Origin: Methanofollis aquaemaris
GTDB lineage: Archaea; Halobacteriota; Methanomicrobia; Methanomicrobiales; Methanofollaceae
Reading direction: 5' to 3'
Length of the DNA stretch: 64,000 nucleotides
Assembly (NCBI RefSeq): GCF_017357525.1
Contig: NZ_CP036172.1
Coordinates: 966,561-1,030,560 of the forward strand
Positions 54,847-64,000 of the stretch are shown here, one piece after another. The position numbers and the translations under genes are program-made. The notes beneath the pieces are model-generated. The model had not been told where the DNA came from, did not search any database, and saw only the letters and a program-made list of their open reading frames with translations. Position 1 is the stretch's first letter. Every line of letters begins with the position of its first letter.

Positions 54847-57800
54847 ATGAATTCCAACATACTGAAAGGTCTGGCAGGCGCGCTCCTCTGCGTCTGTCTC
54901 CTTCTCTGGGTCGCGGCCCCGGCAGCCTCCGCACTGGAGGTGACCGAGGCACCGCTCAACCCTGAGTTTGTGAAATATCTTGAGGAGAAAGAGGCCCCGG
55001 CCGACCGCATGATGACGGCCGCCGCCGCCCCTATCGAAGAAGGCGAACACACCGACAAGATCTGCGGCGAGATCCCCTCGCCGGTGACCGTCGCCTGGCC
55101 CGAGGGCAGCGAGGTGCAGACCACCTCGGCCTTCAGGCCCGCACCCTCGGAGAGCCGTTGTGACCTCCGCGACGAAGGGCGGGTCGGGTCGGTGAAGGAC
55201 CAGGGAGAGTGCGGGAGTTGCTGGTCGTTTGCGGCCCTCGGTTCCCTGGAGTCCACGCTCCTCCCCGAAGAGGTCCGGGACTTCTCCGAGAACAACCTGA
55301 AAAACACCCATGGCCTGGACTATGCCCACGACAAAGGCGGGAACGCCTACATGGCCACCGCCTACTTCTCCCGCTGGTCTGGCCCGGTGAACGAGTCCGA
55401 CGATCCCTACAGCGAGGTCTCGGGCGTCTCCCCCACAGGGCTCACCGTGCAGAAGCACGTCCAGGACGTGGACTTCCTCCCGGTGCGGAAAGACCGCTCC
55501 AACGTCACCCTGATCAAGCAAGCGGTCAAGGAGTACGGCGGGGTCTACTCCTCGATGTACTGGTCGAACGGGTTCTACGACGAGGGGCATGCCAGTTACT
55601 ATGACCCCTGGCTCGTCGGCGGCGGCCATGCCGTCCTGATCGTCGGCTGGGACGACACCTACAGCAAAGACAACTTCACCTTCACCCCGCCTGGCGACGG
55701 TGCGTTCATCGTGAGGAACTCCTGGAACGCCGACTGGGGCGACGACGGCTACTTCTACCAGTCATACTACGACGCCGACCGCGGCTGCAAGGCGATCTTC
55801 ACAGCAGAAGATACCAACAACTACCGCGACGTCTATTTCCACGACCCCCTGGGTTGGACCTCGGCGATCGGGATTGGGAGCGAGACGGCGTACGCCGCCA
55901 ACGTCTTCACCGCCACCTCTGGCAACAGCCTGGGCGCGGTCGGGTTCTTCACCCCGGCCCCGAACGCCGCCTACGAGGTCTCGGTCTATCTCGACCCGAC
56001 CGACAGCCCTCTCTCCGCAGACGGTCCGGCGACGACCATCTCAGGCACCCAGGTGTTGCCTGGCTACCACACGCACCCGCTCACGACGCCGGTGCCTCTG
56101 AAACCCGGCCAGACGTTCTCGGTGGTCGTGAAACTCACGACGCCGAACTATTACCAGCCTCTTGCAGTCGAGAAACCGATCGCAGGCTTCTCCTCCGGCG
56201 CAAAGGCGTCGGCAGGCGAGAGTTATGTCAGCGCCGACGGCGTCGAGTGGGAAGACCTCACCACCACCATGCCCAACACCAATGTCTGCCTGAAGGCCTA
56301 CACGGTCTACGAGGAGCCGAAACTTTCGTTCAATACCGCCCATTCATCTCTGAACGCAGGTGACGAGACCGAGGTCGCCATCACGATGAGCCGCGCTCCC
56401 TGGGGGCTTGCCGGCTACGAGATCGACGTCTCGGTCGCCGACCCTGAGGTCGCCACCATCACCGGCGCCTCCTACCCCGCCTGGGCGACGCTCAACCTCT
56501 CGCGCGAGACCGACGGCGGTCTCATGATGCGGGCGGTCGACCTTGAGGACGCCGTCCATGCAGGCGACGAGGACGTCGTGCTCGGCACGGTCAGGGTGAA
56601 AGGCCTCATCGGCGGGTCTTCAGACCTGAAGATCGCCGTGCGGCAGATCGACGGCGACGGCGGCGATCTGGTCACCACCACGGCAAACACGAGCAGCGTC
56701 GCGATCACGCCGGCCGGAGAAAATGAACAGGCCGAGAAAGTCAGACTGGACCTGCCGGGATGCAACTTCTCAGGTGCGAATGTCTCGGTGACGGCCTCGG
56801 CAGACGCCCGGGTTTCTGAGGACAGAAAGAGCATCATCATCTCCGGGGATTCCTTCGACCTGACCATCAGGACCATCGGAAGGGTGACCGAGGAGGGCGG
56901 CACCATCAAAGGCACCGTCGAGAACTTCGTCATCCAGACCAGGGCACTCACGGTCCGATCCGAGGATGCCGGCGAAGTCCGCGGCTCGGCCATGGCAGAC
57001 CTCTCCAGCGTGCCTGAGGGTGCCGCCGTCACCACGGCCCTGAGAACCGAAGCAAGGGCCGGGACGATGGAGATCTTCGAGCGTGCGGCCGCAGAAAACG
57101 GACTGACAATCGACGCCCTCGCCGCGTCCCTTGAGATCCGGACCACCAATCTCAACGACGGCGAGGAGATCACCGGCGCCACCGTGCTGATGAGCGTCCC
57201 GACCGCCTGGGTGGAGGCGCACGGCGGTGCAGAAAACATCACGATCATCCGCAGTGGCGACGACGGGACGGCAACAATCCTCCGGACCCACGTTCAGGGG
57301 ACCGAAGACGGCATGACCACCTTTGCCGCCACGTCACCTGACGGATTCTGTGAGTTCGGGCTCGTTGCCGTCTCGGCGGCACCGATCGAACCGACACCGG
57401 TACCGACCACTGAACCTGTCCATGTCTCCTCGCCCAGCAGCGGCGGCAACAGTCAGTCGGACACCGCAGTCGGTACGACGGGCGCCCTCCATGCAGGGGA
57501 GAACATCACCCTGAAGATGCGCAACACCCCGATCACGGCGGTAACGCTGAGGGCGAACGAAGACATTGACAGCCTCATGCTCTCGGTGAAGAAGACTTCA
57601 CGCCCGTCGGCAGCCGATGCCCCTGAGGGCGCGGTCTATGCTTACGTTGAGGCGACCCTGTACCACACCACCGAAGACCACCTCTCCAGCGAGACCATCA
57701 CCTTCGCCGTGCCCACGGCATGGATGGAGGCGCATTCCTGCACTGCCAGCGACATCGGCCTCTTCAAGCATGTCGACGGCGCATGGAAGCCTCTCAAGAC

Positions 57801-58059
57801 GGTGGTCACCGGTGAAAACAGCGGCATGGCACACTTTGATGCGGAGAGCGACGGCTTCTCCACCTTCGCCATCGCCGCAACCGCGGGGACGCCTGAGACC
57901 CTGACACCGACCGTGACCTCGACCAGCGCCGAATCAGGTGTGGTGACCCCGGCAGAGACCGGAGCGGTCCCGGCGGCGACGACACAGAAGTCGCCTCTGC
58001 CCCTCTGGGCCGCGGCCCTCGCGATCGGCGCCGCCGTCCTCCTGGCAAGGAAACACTAA
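54847..58059 (+). CDS. Surface papain-like (C1A) cysteine protease with cohesin-like and PGF-pre-PGF-like domains
   Basis: 1070 residues: signal peptide (to about 29), propeptide-like segment, then a C1A catalytic domain with oxyanion Gln119, nucleophile Cys125 (GECGSCWSF), His261 (GGGHAVLIVGWDD) and Asn291 (RNSWNADWG), all intact. Next a lectin-like domain (about 325-490), a cohesin-like domain (about 495-625; GDETEVAITMSRAPWGLAGYE), one beta domain (about 640-840), a PGF-pre-PGF-like domain (about 885-1015), a Thr/Pro-rich linker and a final membrane helix before KH. It therefore sits on the cell surface. It may capture the dockerin of the protein encoded just upstream. A chagasin-type inhibitor is encoded at 21.8 kb. 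Confidence 0.9.
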   Translation: MNSNILKGLAGALLCVCLLLWVAAPAASALEVTEAPLNPEFVKYLEEKEAPADRMMTAAAAPIEEGEHTDKICGEIPSPVTVAWPEGSEVQTTSAFRPAPSESRCDLRDEGRVGSVKDQGECGSCWSFAALGSLESTLLPEEVRDFSENNLKNTHGLDYAHDKGGNAYMATAYFSRWSGPVNESDDPYSEVSGVSPTGLTVQKHVQDVDFLPVRKDRSNVTLIKQAVKEYGGVYSSMYWSNGFYDEGHASYYDPWLVGGGHAVLIVGWDDTYSKDNFTFTPPGDGAFIVRNSWNADWGDDGYFYQSYYDADRGCKAIFTAEDTNNYRDVYFHDPLGWTSAIGIGSETAYAANVFTATSGNSLGAVGFFTPAPNAAYEVSVYLDPTDSPLSADGPATTISGTQVLPGYHTHPLTTPVPLKPGQTFSVVVKLTTPNYYQPLAVEKPIAGFSSGAKASAGESYVSADGVEWEDLTTTMPNTNVCLKAYTVYEEPKLSFNTAHSSLNAGDETEVAITMSRAPWGLAGYEIDVSVADPEVATITGASYPAWATLNLSRETDGGLMMRAVDLEDAVHAGDEDVVLGTVRVKGLIGGSSDLKIAVRQIDGDGGDLVTTTANTSSVAITPAGENEQAEKVRLDLPGCNFSGANVSVTASADARVSEDRKSIIISGDSFDLTIRTIGRVTEEGGTIKGTVENFVIQTRALTVRSEDAGEVRGSAMADLSSVPEGAAVTTALRTEARAGTMEIFERAAAENGLTIDALAASLEIRTTNLNDGEEITGATVLMSVPTAWVEAHGGAENITIIRSGDDGTATILRTHVQGTEDGMTTFAATSPDGFCEFGLVAVSAAPIEPTPVPTTEPVHVSSPSSGGNSQSDTAVGTTGALHAGENITLKMRNTPITAVTLRANEDIDSLMLSVKKTSRPSAADAPEGAVYAYVEATLYHTTEDHLSSETITFAVPTAWMEAHSCTASDIGLFKHVDGAWKPLKTVVTGENSGMAHFDAESDGFSTFAIAATAGTPETLTPTVTSTSAESGVVTPAETGAVPAATTQKSPLPLWAAALAIGAAVLLARKH

Positions 58060-58074
58060 ATCTTTTTTTTTGTT
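58060..58074 (+). terminator. Poly-T terminator after protease gene
   Basis: A run of nine T residues directly after the TAA stop of the protease gene, before the convergent glycosyltransferase gene. Confidence 0.65.
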
Positions 58075-58110
58075 CAGTTGTGCATATGACAGGGGAACAA
58101 CAACCCCCCC

Positions 58111-59319
58111 TCACAAGATCACATCATTCAACACGTCGAGCCAGTCCCTGAGCAGCCTCGTGATCAAGAACTTCTCCTTCACCGTCCTCCTCGCGTTCTT
58201 CCCGAGGCGCCGGGCCAGGCCGTCGTCCTGGAGGATCTGGACCACCCGCTCGGCACACCCATTGATGTCCTGCGGGTCGACCAGGAATCCATTCTCGCCA
58301 TCGGTGATCTGGAGACCGATGCCCCCCACCGACGAGGCGACGACCGGCCGTCCCTTCCAGAGCGCCTCGGTGACCGTGAGCCCGAACCCCTCGCGCAGCG
58401 ACTTCTGCACCACCACGTCCGAGGCCCGCTGGAGGGCGTTGACCAGGATGTTATTCTCGCTGTTGATGACGATGACATCACCGTTATTACTGAGTTGCGA
58501 CGCCTTGCGCTCCACCCGCTCGAAGATCTCCTGCCCTTCGGGATCGTCTGCCGCCATGCTCCCGCAAAGGACAAGCCGGCAGTCCACCTCCTTCTCGACC
58601 TCCTGGTAGACTTCGAGGACACCCTCCGGGTCTTTCCAGGTATCAAAACGCGAGATCTGGGTGATCAGGGGTTTGTCGGTCGGGATGCCGAACTTCTCGA
58701 GGTACCGCTCGGCCAGGTCTTCGGGGATCTCGATGTTTTTGGGGGAGAGCGGGTCGAGGGCCGGGTGGACCACCTGCTGCTCCACCGGCAGATCCTCCTT
58801 GAGATATCTTGTATTGGAGACGAGCATCAGATCATATCTCAGCAGATACTGCTTGAGATAATCCCAGAGTTCTTTGTTCGGGTCGCTGAGGTCGATATGG
58901 CAGCGCCAGATCCAGGGCTGCTGTTTTCGGCAGCACCTGACAAGGGGAAGAGGTTGGGGGTCGTGGATGATGACACAGTCGTGATCGATGTGGGTGTAGA
59001 CCTTGAAGTCCTGACTCGCCCTGACATACAGGCTCTTCTTCATCTCGGTGAGGTTCACCTCGGCGCCCTGGAGGGCATTGTGGAACTTCTTAGTGATAGT
59101 GAAAAAGTCCGGATTGCCATGAAGAATCCTCCAGCCCATGTCGACGCCGAGGTCGTTCATGAGCGGGACCACCGAGGAGAGAAGTTCGGCCACCCCTCCC
59201 CCCTGGTAGGTCGAGTTGATGCAGAGGACATGTTTGCCGGTCAGGCCCCTGGCCTTCTGGTAGATCTCATAGATCTGCCGGTCGCTCACGATCCCATGGT
59301 AGTCATCCAGGCTTCGCAT
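58111..59319 (-). CDS. Trehalose glycosyltransferring synthase-like GT4 enzyme (TreT-like)
   Basis: 402 residues, a GT-B glycosyltransferase of family 4. INSTYQGGGVAELLSSVVPLM at the N-terminus and EGFGLTVTEALWKGRPVVAS in the C-terminal domain (the E-x7-E motif) are characteristic, and DHDCVIIHDPQPLPLV plus the overall length match the trehalose synthase TreT group, which joins a nucleotide sugar and glucose to trehalose. ATG 59319 follows GGGGGAGACGGT. It is 52 bases downstream of the trehalose-6-phosphate synthase gene on the same strand. Confidence 0.88.
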   Translation of the reverse strand: MRSLDDYHGIVSDRQIYEIYQKARGLTGKHVLCINSTYQGGGVAELLSSVVPLMNDLGVDMGWRILHGNPDFFTITKKFHNALQGAEVNLTEMKKSLYVRASQDFKVYTHIDHDCVIIHDPQPLPLVRCCRKQQPWIWRCHIDLSDPNKELWDYLKQYLLRYDLMLVSNTRYLKEDLPVEQQVVHPALDPLSPKNIEIPEDLAERYLEKFGIPTDKPLITQISRFDTWKDPEGVLEVYQEVEKEVDCRLVLCGSMAADDPEGQEIFERVERKASQLSNNGDVIVINSENNILVNALQRASDVVVQKSLREGFGLTVTEALWKGRPVVASSVGGIGLQITDGENGFLVDPQDINGCAERVVQILQDDGLARRLGKNARRTVKEKFLITRLLRDWLDVLNDVIL

Positions 59320-59371
59320 ACCGTCTCCCCCGGGTGCGTCCATGCACCCACCCCCACGGGAACCCGCGCCC

Positions 59372-61594
59372 TTATATCTCTTGCCCGCCGTCAGGCCGGA
59401 GGCAGTCTTCGAGGAGGGCTCGCACTTCCCTGAGCGACCTCACATGGACCCTGGCCTTGGAGAGGCCCATCCCGACCTTGACCGAGCACGCCCCCTCAGG
59501 AAGGGCCTCGAAGAGATATTCGTCGGTCCAATCGTCTCCCACACCAAGGACAAAATCCCATGGACCTTCATCCAGCCACCTGGCCGCCGCCCGCCCCTTG
59601 TTGTAGCCGGCACTCTTCACTTCGAGCACCCGACTCCCTTTCAGGATGTCCAGGTCGCGATGGGCGGTCAGGTCAAAGAGCATGCTCCTGAGTTCCTTCA
59701 CCCTGGCAGAGGCCAGGTCGGGATCGGCCATCCGATAGTGCCAGACCAGGGAGAAGTCTTTCTCCTCGATGAAGGAACCGGGAGTCCGGTCGACGTAGAT
59801 TTCAAGGACCGGTCTGATCTCCTCCTTCCACTCCTGCTGGAGGGGGCCGGTCATCTGCCACTCGCTGCCAGGCCGGCATGCCCAGACCCCGCGCTCGGCG
59901 ATGAGTCCGACGTCCAGGCCGCCGAACCACTCAGTAAGGGTCCGGCGGTCCCTGCCGCTGATCATCACCACCTCGGTCCCCTCCTCGGCGGCCAGGGTCC
60001 CCAGCAGGGAAAGAAGAGCGGAGTCAGGGACCGCATGTTCCGGCCTGGAAGCAAACGGAGCGAGAGTACCGTCATAGTCGAGGAGAAGGAGACGCCGCCC
60101 GGCTGCCTGGTACTTCCGGACCAACCTTTCACGCTGCTCAGTCGAGAGGAGTGAGGCCTCAAGTTCTCTCTGTCTCGTTTTCGTTGCCTTCAGACGCTGC
60201 ATGAAGTCCCTGGCCCAGTGGAGGATATGGTAGCGCCGGAGCCGTTCCTGCATCCACCGGTTCCGCCGCACCTGCTCGTTCTCGGGCATGGTGAGGGCAT
60301 CCTTGAGGGCGCCGACCATCTCCTCGGTGTTGAAGGGGTTGACGATGATCGCCTCGCCGAGTTCGGCGGCGGCGCCGGCCATCTCGCTCAGGACCAGGAC
60401 ACCAAGGCCGTCGTGTTTGGTGGCCACGAACTCCTTGGCCATCAGGTTCATCCCGTCCCGCAGTGAGGTGACAAAGGCGACGTCCGCGATCTGGTAGAGG
60501 GCGACGAGAGTCTCGAAAGGGAGGACGTCGTAGAGGTACCTGACCGGTGCCCAGTCGATGGTGCCGTGCTTCCCGGTGATCTCACCGACCAGCCGGTCCA
60601 CCTGCCGTTTGAGGGTACGGTACTCCCGCACCGCCGTCCGGGACGGGACGGCGACGACGATGAGGACCACCCCGTCCCTGTACTCGGGGTAACGCTGGAG
60701 AAAGAGGTCGAAGGCGCGCAACCGCTGCGGGATCCCCTTGGTGTAGTCGAGGCGATCGAAGGAGAGGATGACCCGTCTGCCGCCGTACTTCTCTCGCAGC
60801 CGTGCCGCCTCCTCCCTCACGCCCGGATCATCGACCGCCCCGGAGTACCGGGTATAGTCGATGCCCATCGGGAAGGTGTCCACCTTCACCAGGCGGTTTC
60901 CGGTCAGGATCTCACCTGAGGTGTGCTGGTACCCAAGGATCCGCCGGACGCTGTCGGTGAAATGGCGGACATAGTCGTAGGTGTGGAACCCGATGAGATC
61001 AGCACCGAGGAGGCCTTCGAGGATCTCCCGGCGCCAGGGGAGGATCCTGAAGATCTCGTAGGATGGGAAGGGGATATGGTTGAAGAACCCGATGGTGGCC
61101 CTCGGGAGTTCTCTGCGGAGCAGGGCAGGGAGGAGAAGGAGATGGTAGTCATGCACCCAGATTATGTCGCCCGGCCGATACTCCCTGACGACCGCCTCGC
61201 AGAAGGCCCGGTTCACCTGTTGATAGGCCTCCCATGAGACATTCTCCCAGGTGCTGCTGGTATGGAAATAGTGGAAGAGCGGCCAGATGGTGGAGTTGCA
61301 GAAGCCGTCATAGTAGGCACCTATTTCGTCGGCGTCGAGGAAGACCGGGATGCAGGCGCGTTCCTCCAGCATGGCGGCGACCTCTTCCATACCTTTCTCG
61401 CCGAGTGTCCCCGAGTCGGCGCCCGGCCATCCGACCCAGACACAGTTGTGGTCCTGGTAATAAGATGCGAGTCCTGTTGCAAGTCCGCCAACGCTCGGCT
61501 CCACGCTGAGATTCTCGCCGTCCTGCCGGACACTGTACGGAAGCCTGTTCGAGATGATGAGCGTCCGCCGCCCTTCTGTGCCGGTATCGATCGT
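59372..61594 (-). CDS. Bifunctional trehalose-6-phosphate synthase/phosphatase (apparent ACG start)
   Basis: About 740 residues. The N-terminal OtsA-like domain (to about 480) has WVHDYHLLLLPALLR, IGFFNHIPFPSYEIFR, SFDRLDYTKGIPQRL and SLRDGMNLMAKEFVA; the C-terminal HAD phosphatase domain has LLLDYDGTLAPF, ISGRDRRTL and GVGDDWTDEYLF. The two steps to trehalose are thus in one protein. In-frame upstream of the first canonical start (GTG 61504) the DNA encodes RRTLIISNRLPYSV, the universally conserved OtsA N-terminus, with no ATG/GTG/TTG back to the stop at about 61688. The likely start is ACG at 61594, with GGGGGA just upstream. Confidence 0.88.
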   Translation of the reverse strand, partial: TIDTGTEGRRTLIISNRLPYSVRQDGENLSVEPSVGGLATGLASYYQDHNCVWVGWPGADSGTLGEKGMEEVAAMLEERACIPVFLDADEIGAYYDGFCNSTIWPLFHYFHTSSTWENVSWEAYQQVNRAFCEAVVREYRPGDIIWVHDYHLLLLPALLRRELPRATIGFFNHIPFPSYEIFRILPWRREILEGLLGADLIGFHTYDYVRHFTDSVRRILGYQHTSGEILTGNRLVKVDTFPMGIDYTRYSGAVDDPGVREEAARLREKYGGRRVILSFDRLDYTKGIPQRLRAFDLFLQRYPEYRDGVVLIVVAVPSRTAVREYRTLKRQVDRLVGEITGKHGTIDWAPVRYLYDVLPFETLVALYQIADVAFVTSLRDGMNLMAKEFVATKHDGLGVLVLSEMAGAAAELGEAIIVNPFNTEEMVGALKDALTMPENEQVRRNRWMQERLRRYHILHWARDFMQRLKATKTRQRELEASLLSTEQRERLVRKYQAAGRRLLLLDYDGTLAPFASRPEHAVPDSALLSLLGTLAAEEGTEVVMISGRDRRTLTEWFGGLDVGLIAERGVWACRPGSEWQMTGPLQQEWKEEIRPVLEIYVDRTPGSFIEEKDFSLVWHYRMADPDLASARVKELRSMLFDLTAHRDLDILKGSRVLEVKSAGYNKGRAAARWLDEGPWDFVLGVGDDWTDEYLFEALPEGACSVKVGMGLSKARVHVRSLREVRALLEDCLRPDGGQEI

Positions 61595-61966
61595 TCCGTC
61601 CCCCGACCCAGGATCTGCATTCTTTACAGATAATCTTTCTCTGACGGTCGGGGTCGGATCCGGTCGGCATCCTCCGACCCCGTTAGTTCACGAAAAATTA
61701 TGATCAGACGACTCTGGTGAATTCCTTAACCACTCTCCTTATGGCAAAGCGGCGGGTGGTTACAGAATACGTTGCCGTCCCTCGGCTATCTTCGTCCGTG
61801 GGGGGTCCGGGGGTCTCCCCCGGCGTGAGAGAACAGTTGAAATGTCTTCATCCTTCTGGGGAGTCATGTAGGGGCAAGGGTGTGAGCAGCCCCTCATGGT
61901 CACGCCAGAAGAGGAATGCAACAGAGCCAGAATTACTGGATCCTGCGGGGGTGGGAGTGGTCCCCC
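61595..61966. other. Intergenic region with B7 repeat
   Basis: About 370 bases between two minus-strand genes. It contains the leader and probable promoter of the trehalose gene, the B7 repeat (61783-61829) and GC-rich sequence without a convincing gene. Confidence 0.55.
61783..61829 (-). repeat. GC-rich dispersed repeat, copy B7
   Basis: Plus strand CGGCTATCTTCGTCCGTGGG, then GGGTCCGGGGGTCTCCCCCGGCG. Almost the same as B6 at 35239-35286. Confidence 0.65.
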
Positions 61967-62722
61967 CTACTCGCGCACCACCGGTGAGGCGTTCTCGTCG
62001 AAGGGGTTGGTCCGCATCGCCAGGGAGAAGAGGTACGGATAATTTTCCTTGAGATATGCCATGTAGTCGAGCCACTGGACGACCAGGAGGCGGTAGGCCC
62101 GGTTGACATCGTTGTTCAGGTGGGCAAGGTCGGTCGCGGGGGTATGCGCAAGGTCGTCGCGCCGTTCGAGTTCGTCGGCAAGGTGGAAGACCGCTCGCAG
62201 CACCTCGGTGAAGTGTTCGTGTTCGAGGAGTACCGGGTTTTCCAGGAGACGCAGGAGGAAGGGACGTTTCTGGATCAGAAACGACCTGATCTCACTGAGT
62301 TCGTCGGCGTCCACCGTCACCTGAGAGGGGTGGTCGGTGATACAGGCCCGCACTTCATCAAACTCTTTCGCAGACCAATCGTCCCCGACCATCAGGTCGC
62401 ACCGGATCGCGTCCATGCCGACGTCGCGGTCGGAGAGCCTGACCAGGAGGCGGGTGCCGACCTCAGAGAAGAAGGTTCCGATGACCATATTCAACTTCTG
62501 GAGTTTGTCCCGTCTCGCCCGCACCGTGAGGAGTTGGTTTAAGATGAGCGTGACAAGCAGAACATTGATCGGGAGGAAACCCAGGGCATTGAAGATGTAA
62601 TAGTAGGTGTTCTCAGGGGTGCCGAGGACGAGGAACTTCACCGTATAGATCGCAACACTTGCCATCACCAGGAAAATTCCAAGCCTGGTCTCCCAGGTTA
62701 GCCGTATCATGGACCGATTCAT
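61967..62722 (-). CDS. Membrane protein of unknown family
   Basis: 251 residues: two membrane segments (about 14-34 and 45-64) and a cytoplasmic helical domain (about 70-251) with conserved-looking segments NMVIGTFFSEVGTRLLVRL and NDVNRAYRLLVVQWLDYMAYLKENYPYLFSLAMR. I do not recognise the family, though similar proteins occur in methanogens. ATG 62722 or the ATG four codons later may be used. It lies upstream of the trehalose genes on the same strand with a 372-base gap, so a shared transcript is not certain. Confidence 0.7.
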   Translation of the reverse strand: MNRSMIRLTWETRLGIFLVMASVAIYTVKFLVLGTPENTYYYIFNALGFLPINVLLVTLILNQLLTVRARRDKLQKLNMVIGTFFSEVGTRLLVRLSDRDVGMDAIRCDLMVGDDWSAKEFDEVRACITDHPSQVTVDADELSEIRSFLIQKRPFLLRLLENPVLLEHEHFTEVLRAVFHLADELERRDDLAHTPATDLAHLNNDVNRAYRLLVVQWLDYMAYLKENYPYLFSLAMRTNPFDENASPVVRE

Positions 62723-62811
62723 CGTGCATCATGGTTGATGCCCGACAACAAAAAATACCTGCGATTGAAGAAGACGGAAAAAAAGAGTGCGTGAATTTTA
62801 TACAGGTCGGC

Positions 62812-64000
62812 TCAGACCCAGCCGCGCAGCTTCATCGCGTCGACGACGCGCTTCATGGCCAAGGTGTAGGCGGCCTGGCGCATGGAGATGCTGTGCTCCT
62901 GTGCGATCTCGGCGACCTCGTGGTAGGCGCGGGTCATCTTCTTGCCGAGACGGGCCTGGACATCGTTCTCCTCCCAGCGGTCGAGGGAGAAGTTCTGGAC
63001 CATCTCGAAGTATGAGACCGTCACACCGCCTGAGTTGCAGAGGAAGTCAGGGATAACGGTGATGCCCTTCTTGAAGAGGATCGCGTCGCCCTCCGGGGAG
63101 ATAGGGCCGTTTGCAAGTTCACCGACGATGGTCGCCTGGACTTTGTCTGCGTTCGTCTCGTTGATGGCGTTCTCAAGAGCCGCGGGGATGAGGATGTCGA
63201 CCTTCAGGGCAAGGAGATCGTCGTTGGTGAGATTCTCCGCACCCTCGAAGTCCCTGACTGAGCCGGTCTTTGCCTTGTGGGCGGCGAGTTTCTTGAGGTC
63301 GAGGCCTTCTTCGTTGTAGATCGCACCGTGGCTGTCGCTGACCGCGACGATGGTGCATCCGAGTTCTTCGCCCAGGGTGGCGGCGTGAGAGCCGGCATTC
63401 CCGAAGCCCTGAATCGCGATCTTCGCCTGGGTGAGGTCGATCCCGTGGTCCTTTGCCGCCTCTTTGAGGACATACCAGCCGCCGCGGGCGGTGGCGTCGC
63501 CCCTGCCTGCCGAGCCGCCGAGGAGGATCGGCTTGCCGGTGATGACACCACAGGCATTGTGGCCGACAAGGGTCGAGTACTCGTCCATCATCCAGATCAT
63601 GATCTGGGGGGTGGTGTAGACGTCAGGGGCCGGGACGTCGCACTCAGGGCCGATGTCCTTGTAGATCGCCCGGATGTAGGCGCGGCTCAGCCGTTCGAGT
63701 TCGCCCTCGGAGAGTTCCTTGGGGTTGCAGATGATACCGCCCTTGCCGCCGCCGAGGGGAAGGTCGAGGAGAGCGCACTTCCAGGTCATCAGTGCTGCAA
63801 GAGATCGGATGGTGTCGATGGTCTCGTGGGGGTGGAACCTGATCCCGCCCTTCGTGGGGCCAAGGGCACTGTTGTATTGGACACGGAAGCCCTGGAAGAC
63901 ACGGACTGTGCCGTCGTCCATCCGTACCGGGAGGGCTACGTGGATCTCACGCATCGGAGTTTTGAGGAACTCCTCGACATTCGGGGAGATCCCAAGGAAT
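62812..64000 (-). CDS. gdhA: Glutamate dehydrogenase (5' end outside window)
   Basis: 396 residues are visible and the frame continues past the window edge (residues [15 protein letters not shown] just before it), so perhaps 20-30 N-terminal residues are missing. The glutamate dehydrogenase signatures are present: [21 protein letters not shown] with the catalytic Lys, NAD(P)-binding [10 protein letters not shown], and the C-terminal [17 protein letters not shown]. It interconverts glutamate and 2-oxoglutarate plus ammonia, complementing the GS/GOGAT route encoded at 42-50 kb. Confidence 0.95.
   Translation of the reverse strand, partial: FLGISPNVEEFLKTPMREIHVALPVRMDDGTVRVFQGFRVQYNSALGPTKGGIRFHPHETIDTIRSLAALMTWKCALLDLPLGGGKGGIICNPKELSEGELERLSRAYIRAIYKDIGPECDVPAPDVYTTPQIMIWMMDEYSTLVGHNACGVITGKPILLGGSAGRGDATARGGWYVLKEAAKDHGIDLTQAKIAIQGFGNAGSHAATLGEELGCTIVAVSDSHGAIYNEEGLDLKKLAAHKAKTGSVRDFEGAENLTNDDLLALKVDILIPAALENAINETNADKVQATIVGELANGPISPEGDAILFKKGITVIPDFLCNSGGVTVSYFEMVQNFSLDRWEENDVQARLGKKMTRAYHEVAEIAQEHSISMRQAAYTLAMKRVVDAMKLRGWV

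Overview
The window looks like a GC-rich chromosome segment from a methanogenic archaeon, most likely of the order Methanomicrobiales. The evidence is a split archaeal RNA polymerase operon (H, B'', B', A', A'') followed by L30e and archaeal NusA, archaeal TATA boxes about 25-30 bases before many start codons, tRNA genes without encoded CCA, a class I archaeal CCA-adding enzyme, a three-gene split glutamate synthase with an F420-dehydrogenase-like partner, and surface proteins of the PKD / cohesin / PGF-pre-PGF kind. I cannot name the genus with certainty.

Layout. 0.1-4 kb: stomatin/NfeD pair, TPR protein, DUF89 phosphatase, tRNA-Pro. 4.1-8.2 kb: a MinD / Roadblock / DUF2226 operon, divergent from a second Roadblock protein plus a response regulator. 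8.7-17.7 kb: PsiE-like protein, tRNA-Lys and the RNA polymerase operon. 17.7-28.1 kb: an accessory stretch with a flavoprotein, a VOC protein, a truncated DUF475 gene at a rearrangement junction, a MinD/CooC-like ATPase, an aminotransferase, a chagasin-like lipoprotein, an ABC export system, a second broken copy of the VOC segment and a PAP2 phosphatase. 28.3-34.2 kb: a four-gene operon built around a very large tubulin/FtsZ-like GTPase and a membrane P-loop GTPase. 34.2-41 kb: a degenerate-receiver response regulator, DUF1786, NrdD, a glutaredoxin-like protein, ThpR, the CCA enzyme and a membrane protein.

41.4-49.6 kb is a nitrogen-assimilation island: amt-glnK, split glutamate synthase plus FrhB-like subunit, and divergent glnA with a perfect GGAA-N6-TTCC NrpR-type operator. 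49.9-58.1 kb encodes two very large secreted proteins: a modular PKD protein with cohesin-like and dockerin domains, and a papain-like cysteine protease with a cohesin-like domain and C-terminal membrane anchor. 58.1-64 kb holds two trehalose-synthesis genes, a membrane protein and the 3' part of glutamate dehydrogenase.

Cross-cutting observations. Two intergenic repeat families (a 65-base element and a GC-rich hairpin element) recur through the window and sit next to each other at three sites. Three genes (rpoB2, the ABC-associated surface protein and the trehalose-phosphate synthase) have conserved or signal-peptide N-termini that lie upstream of any ATG/GTG/TTG and appear to start at CTG or ACG. 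The NrdD reading frame ends before the zinc and glycyl-radical region. The best candidate for a little-described system is the tubulin-like operon at 28.3-34.2 kb, followed by the MinD/Roadblock cluster at 4.1-8.2 kb and the cohesin/dockerin/protease pair.
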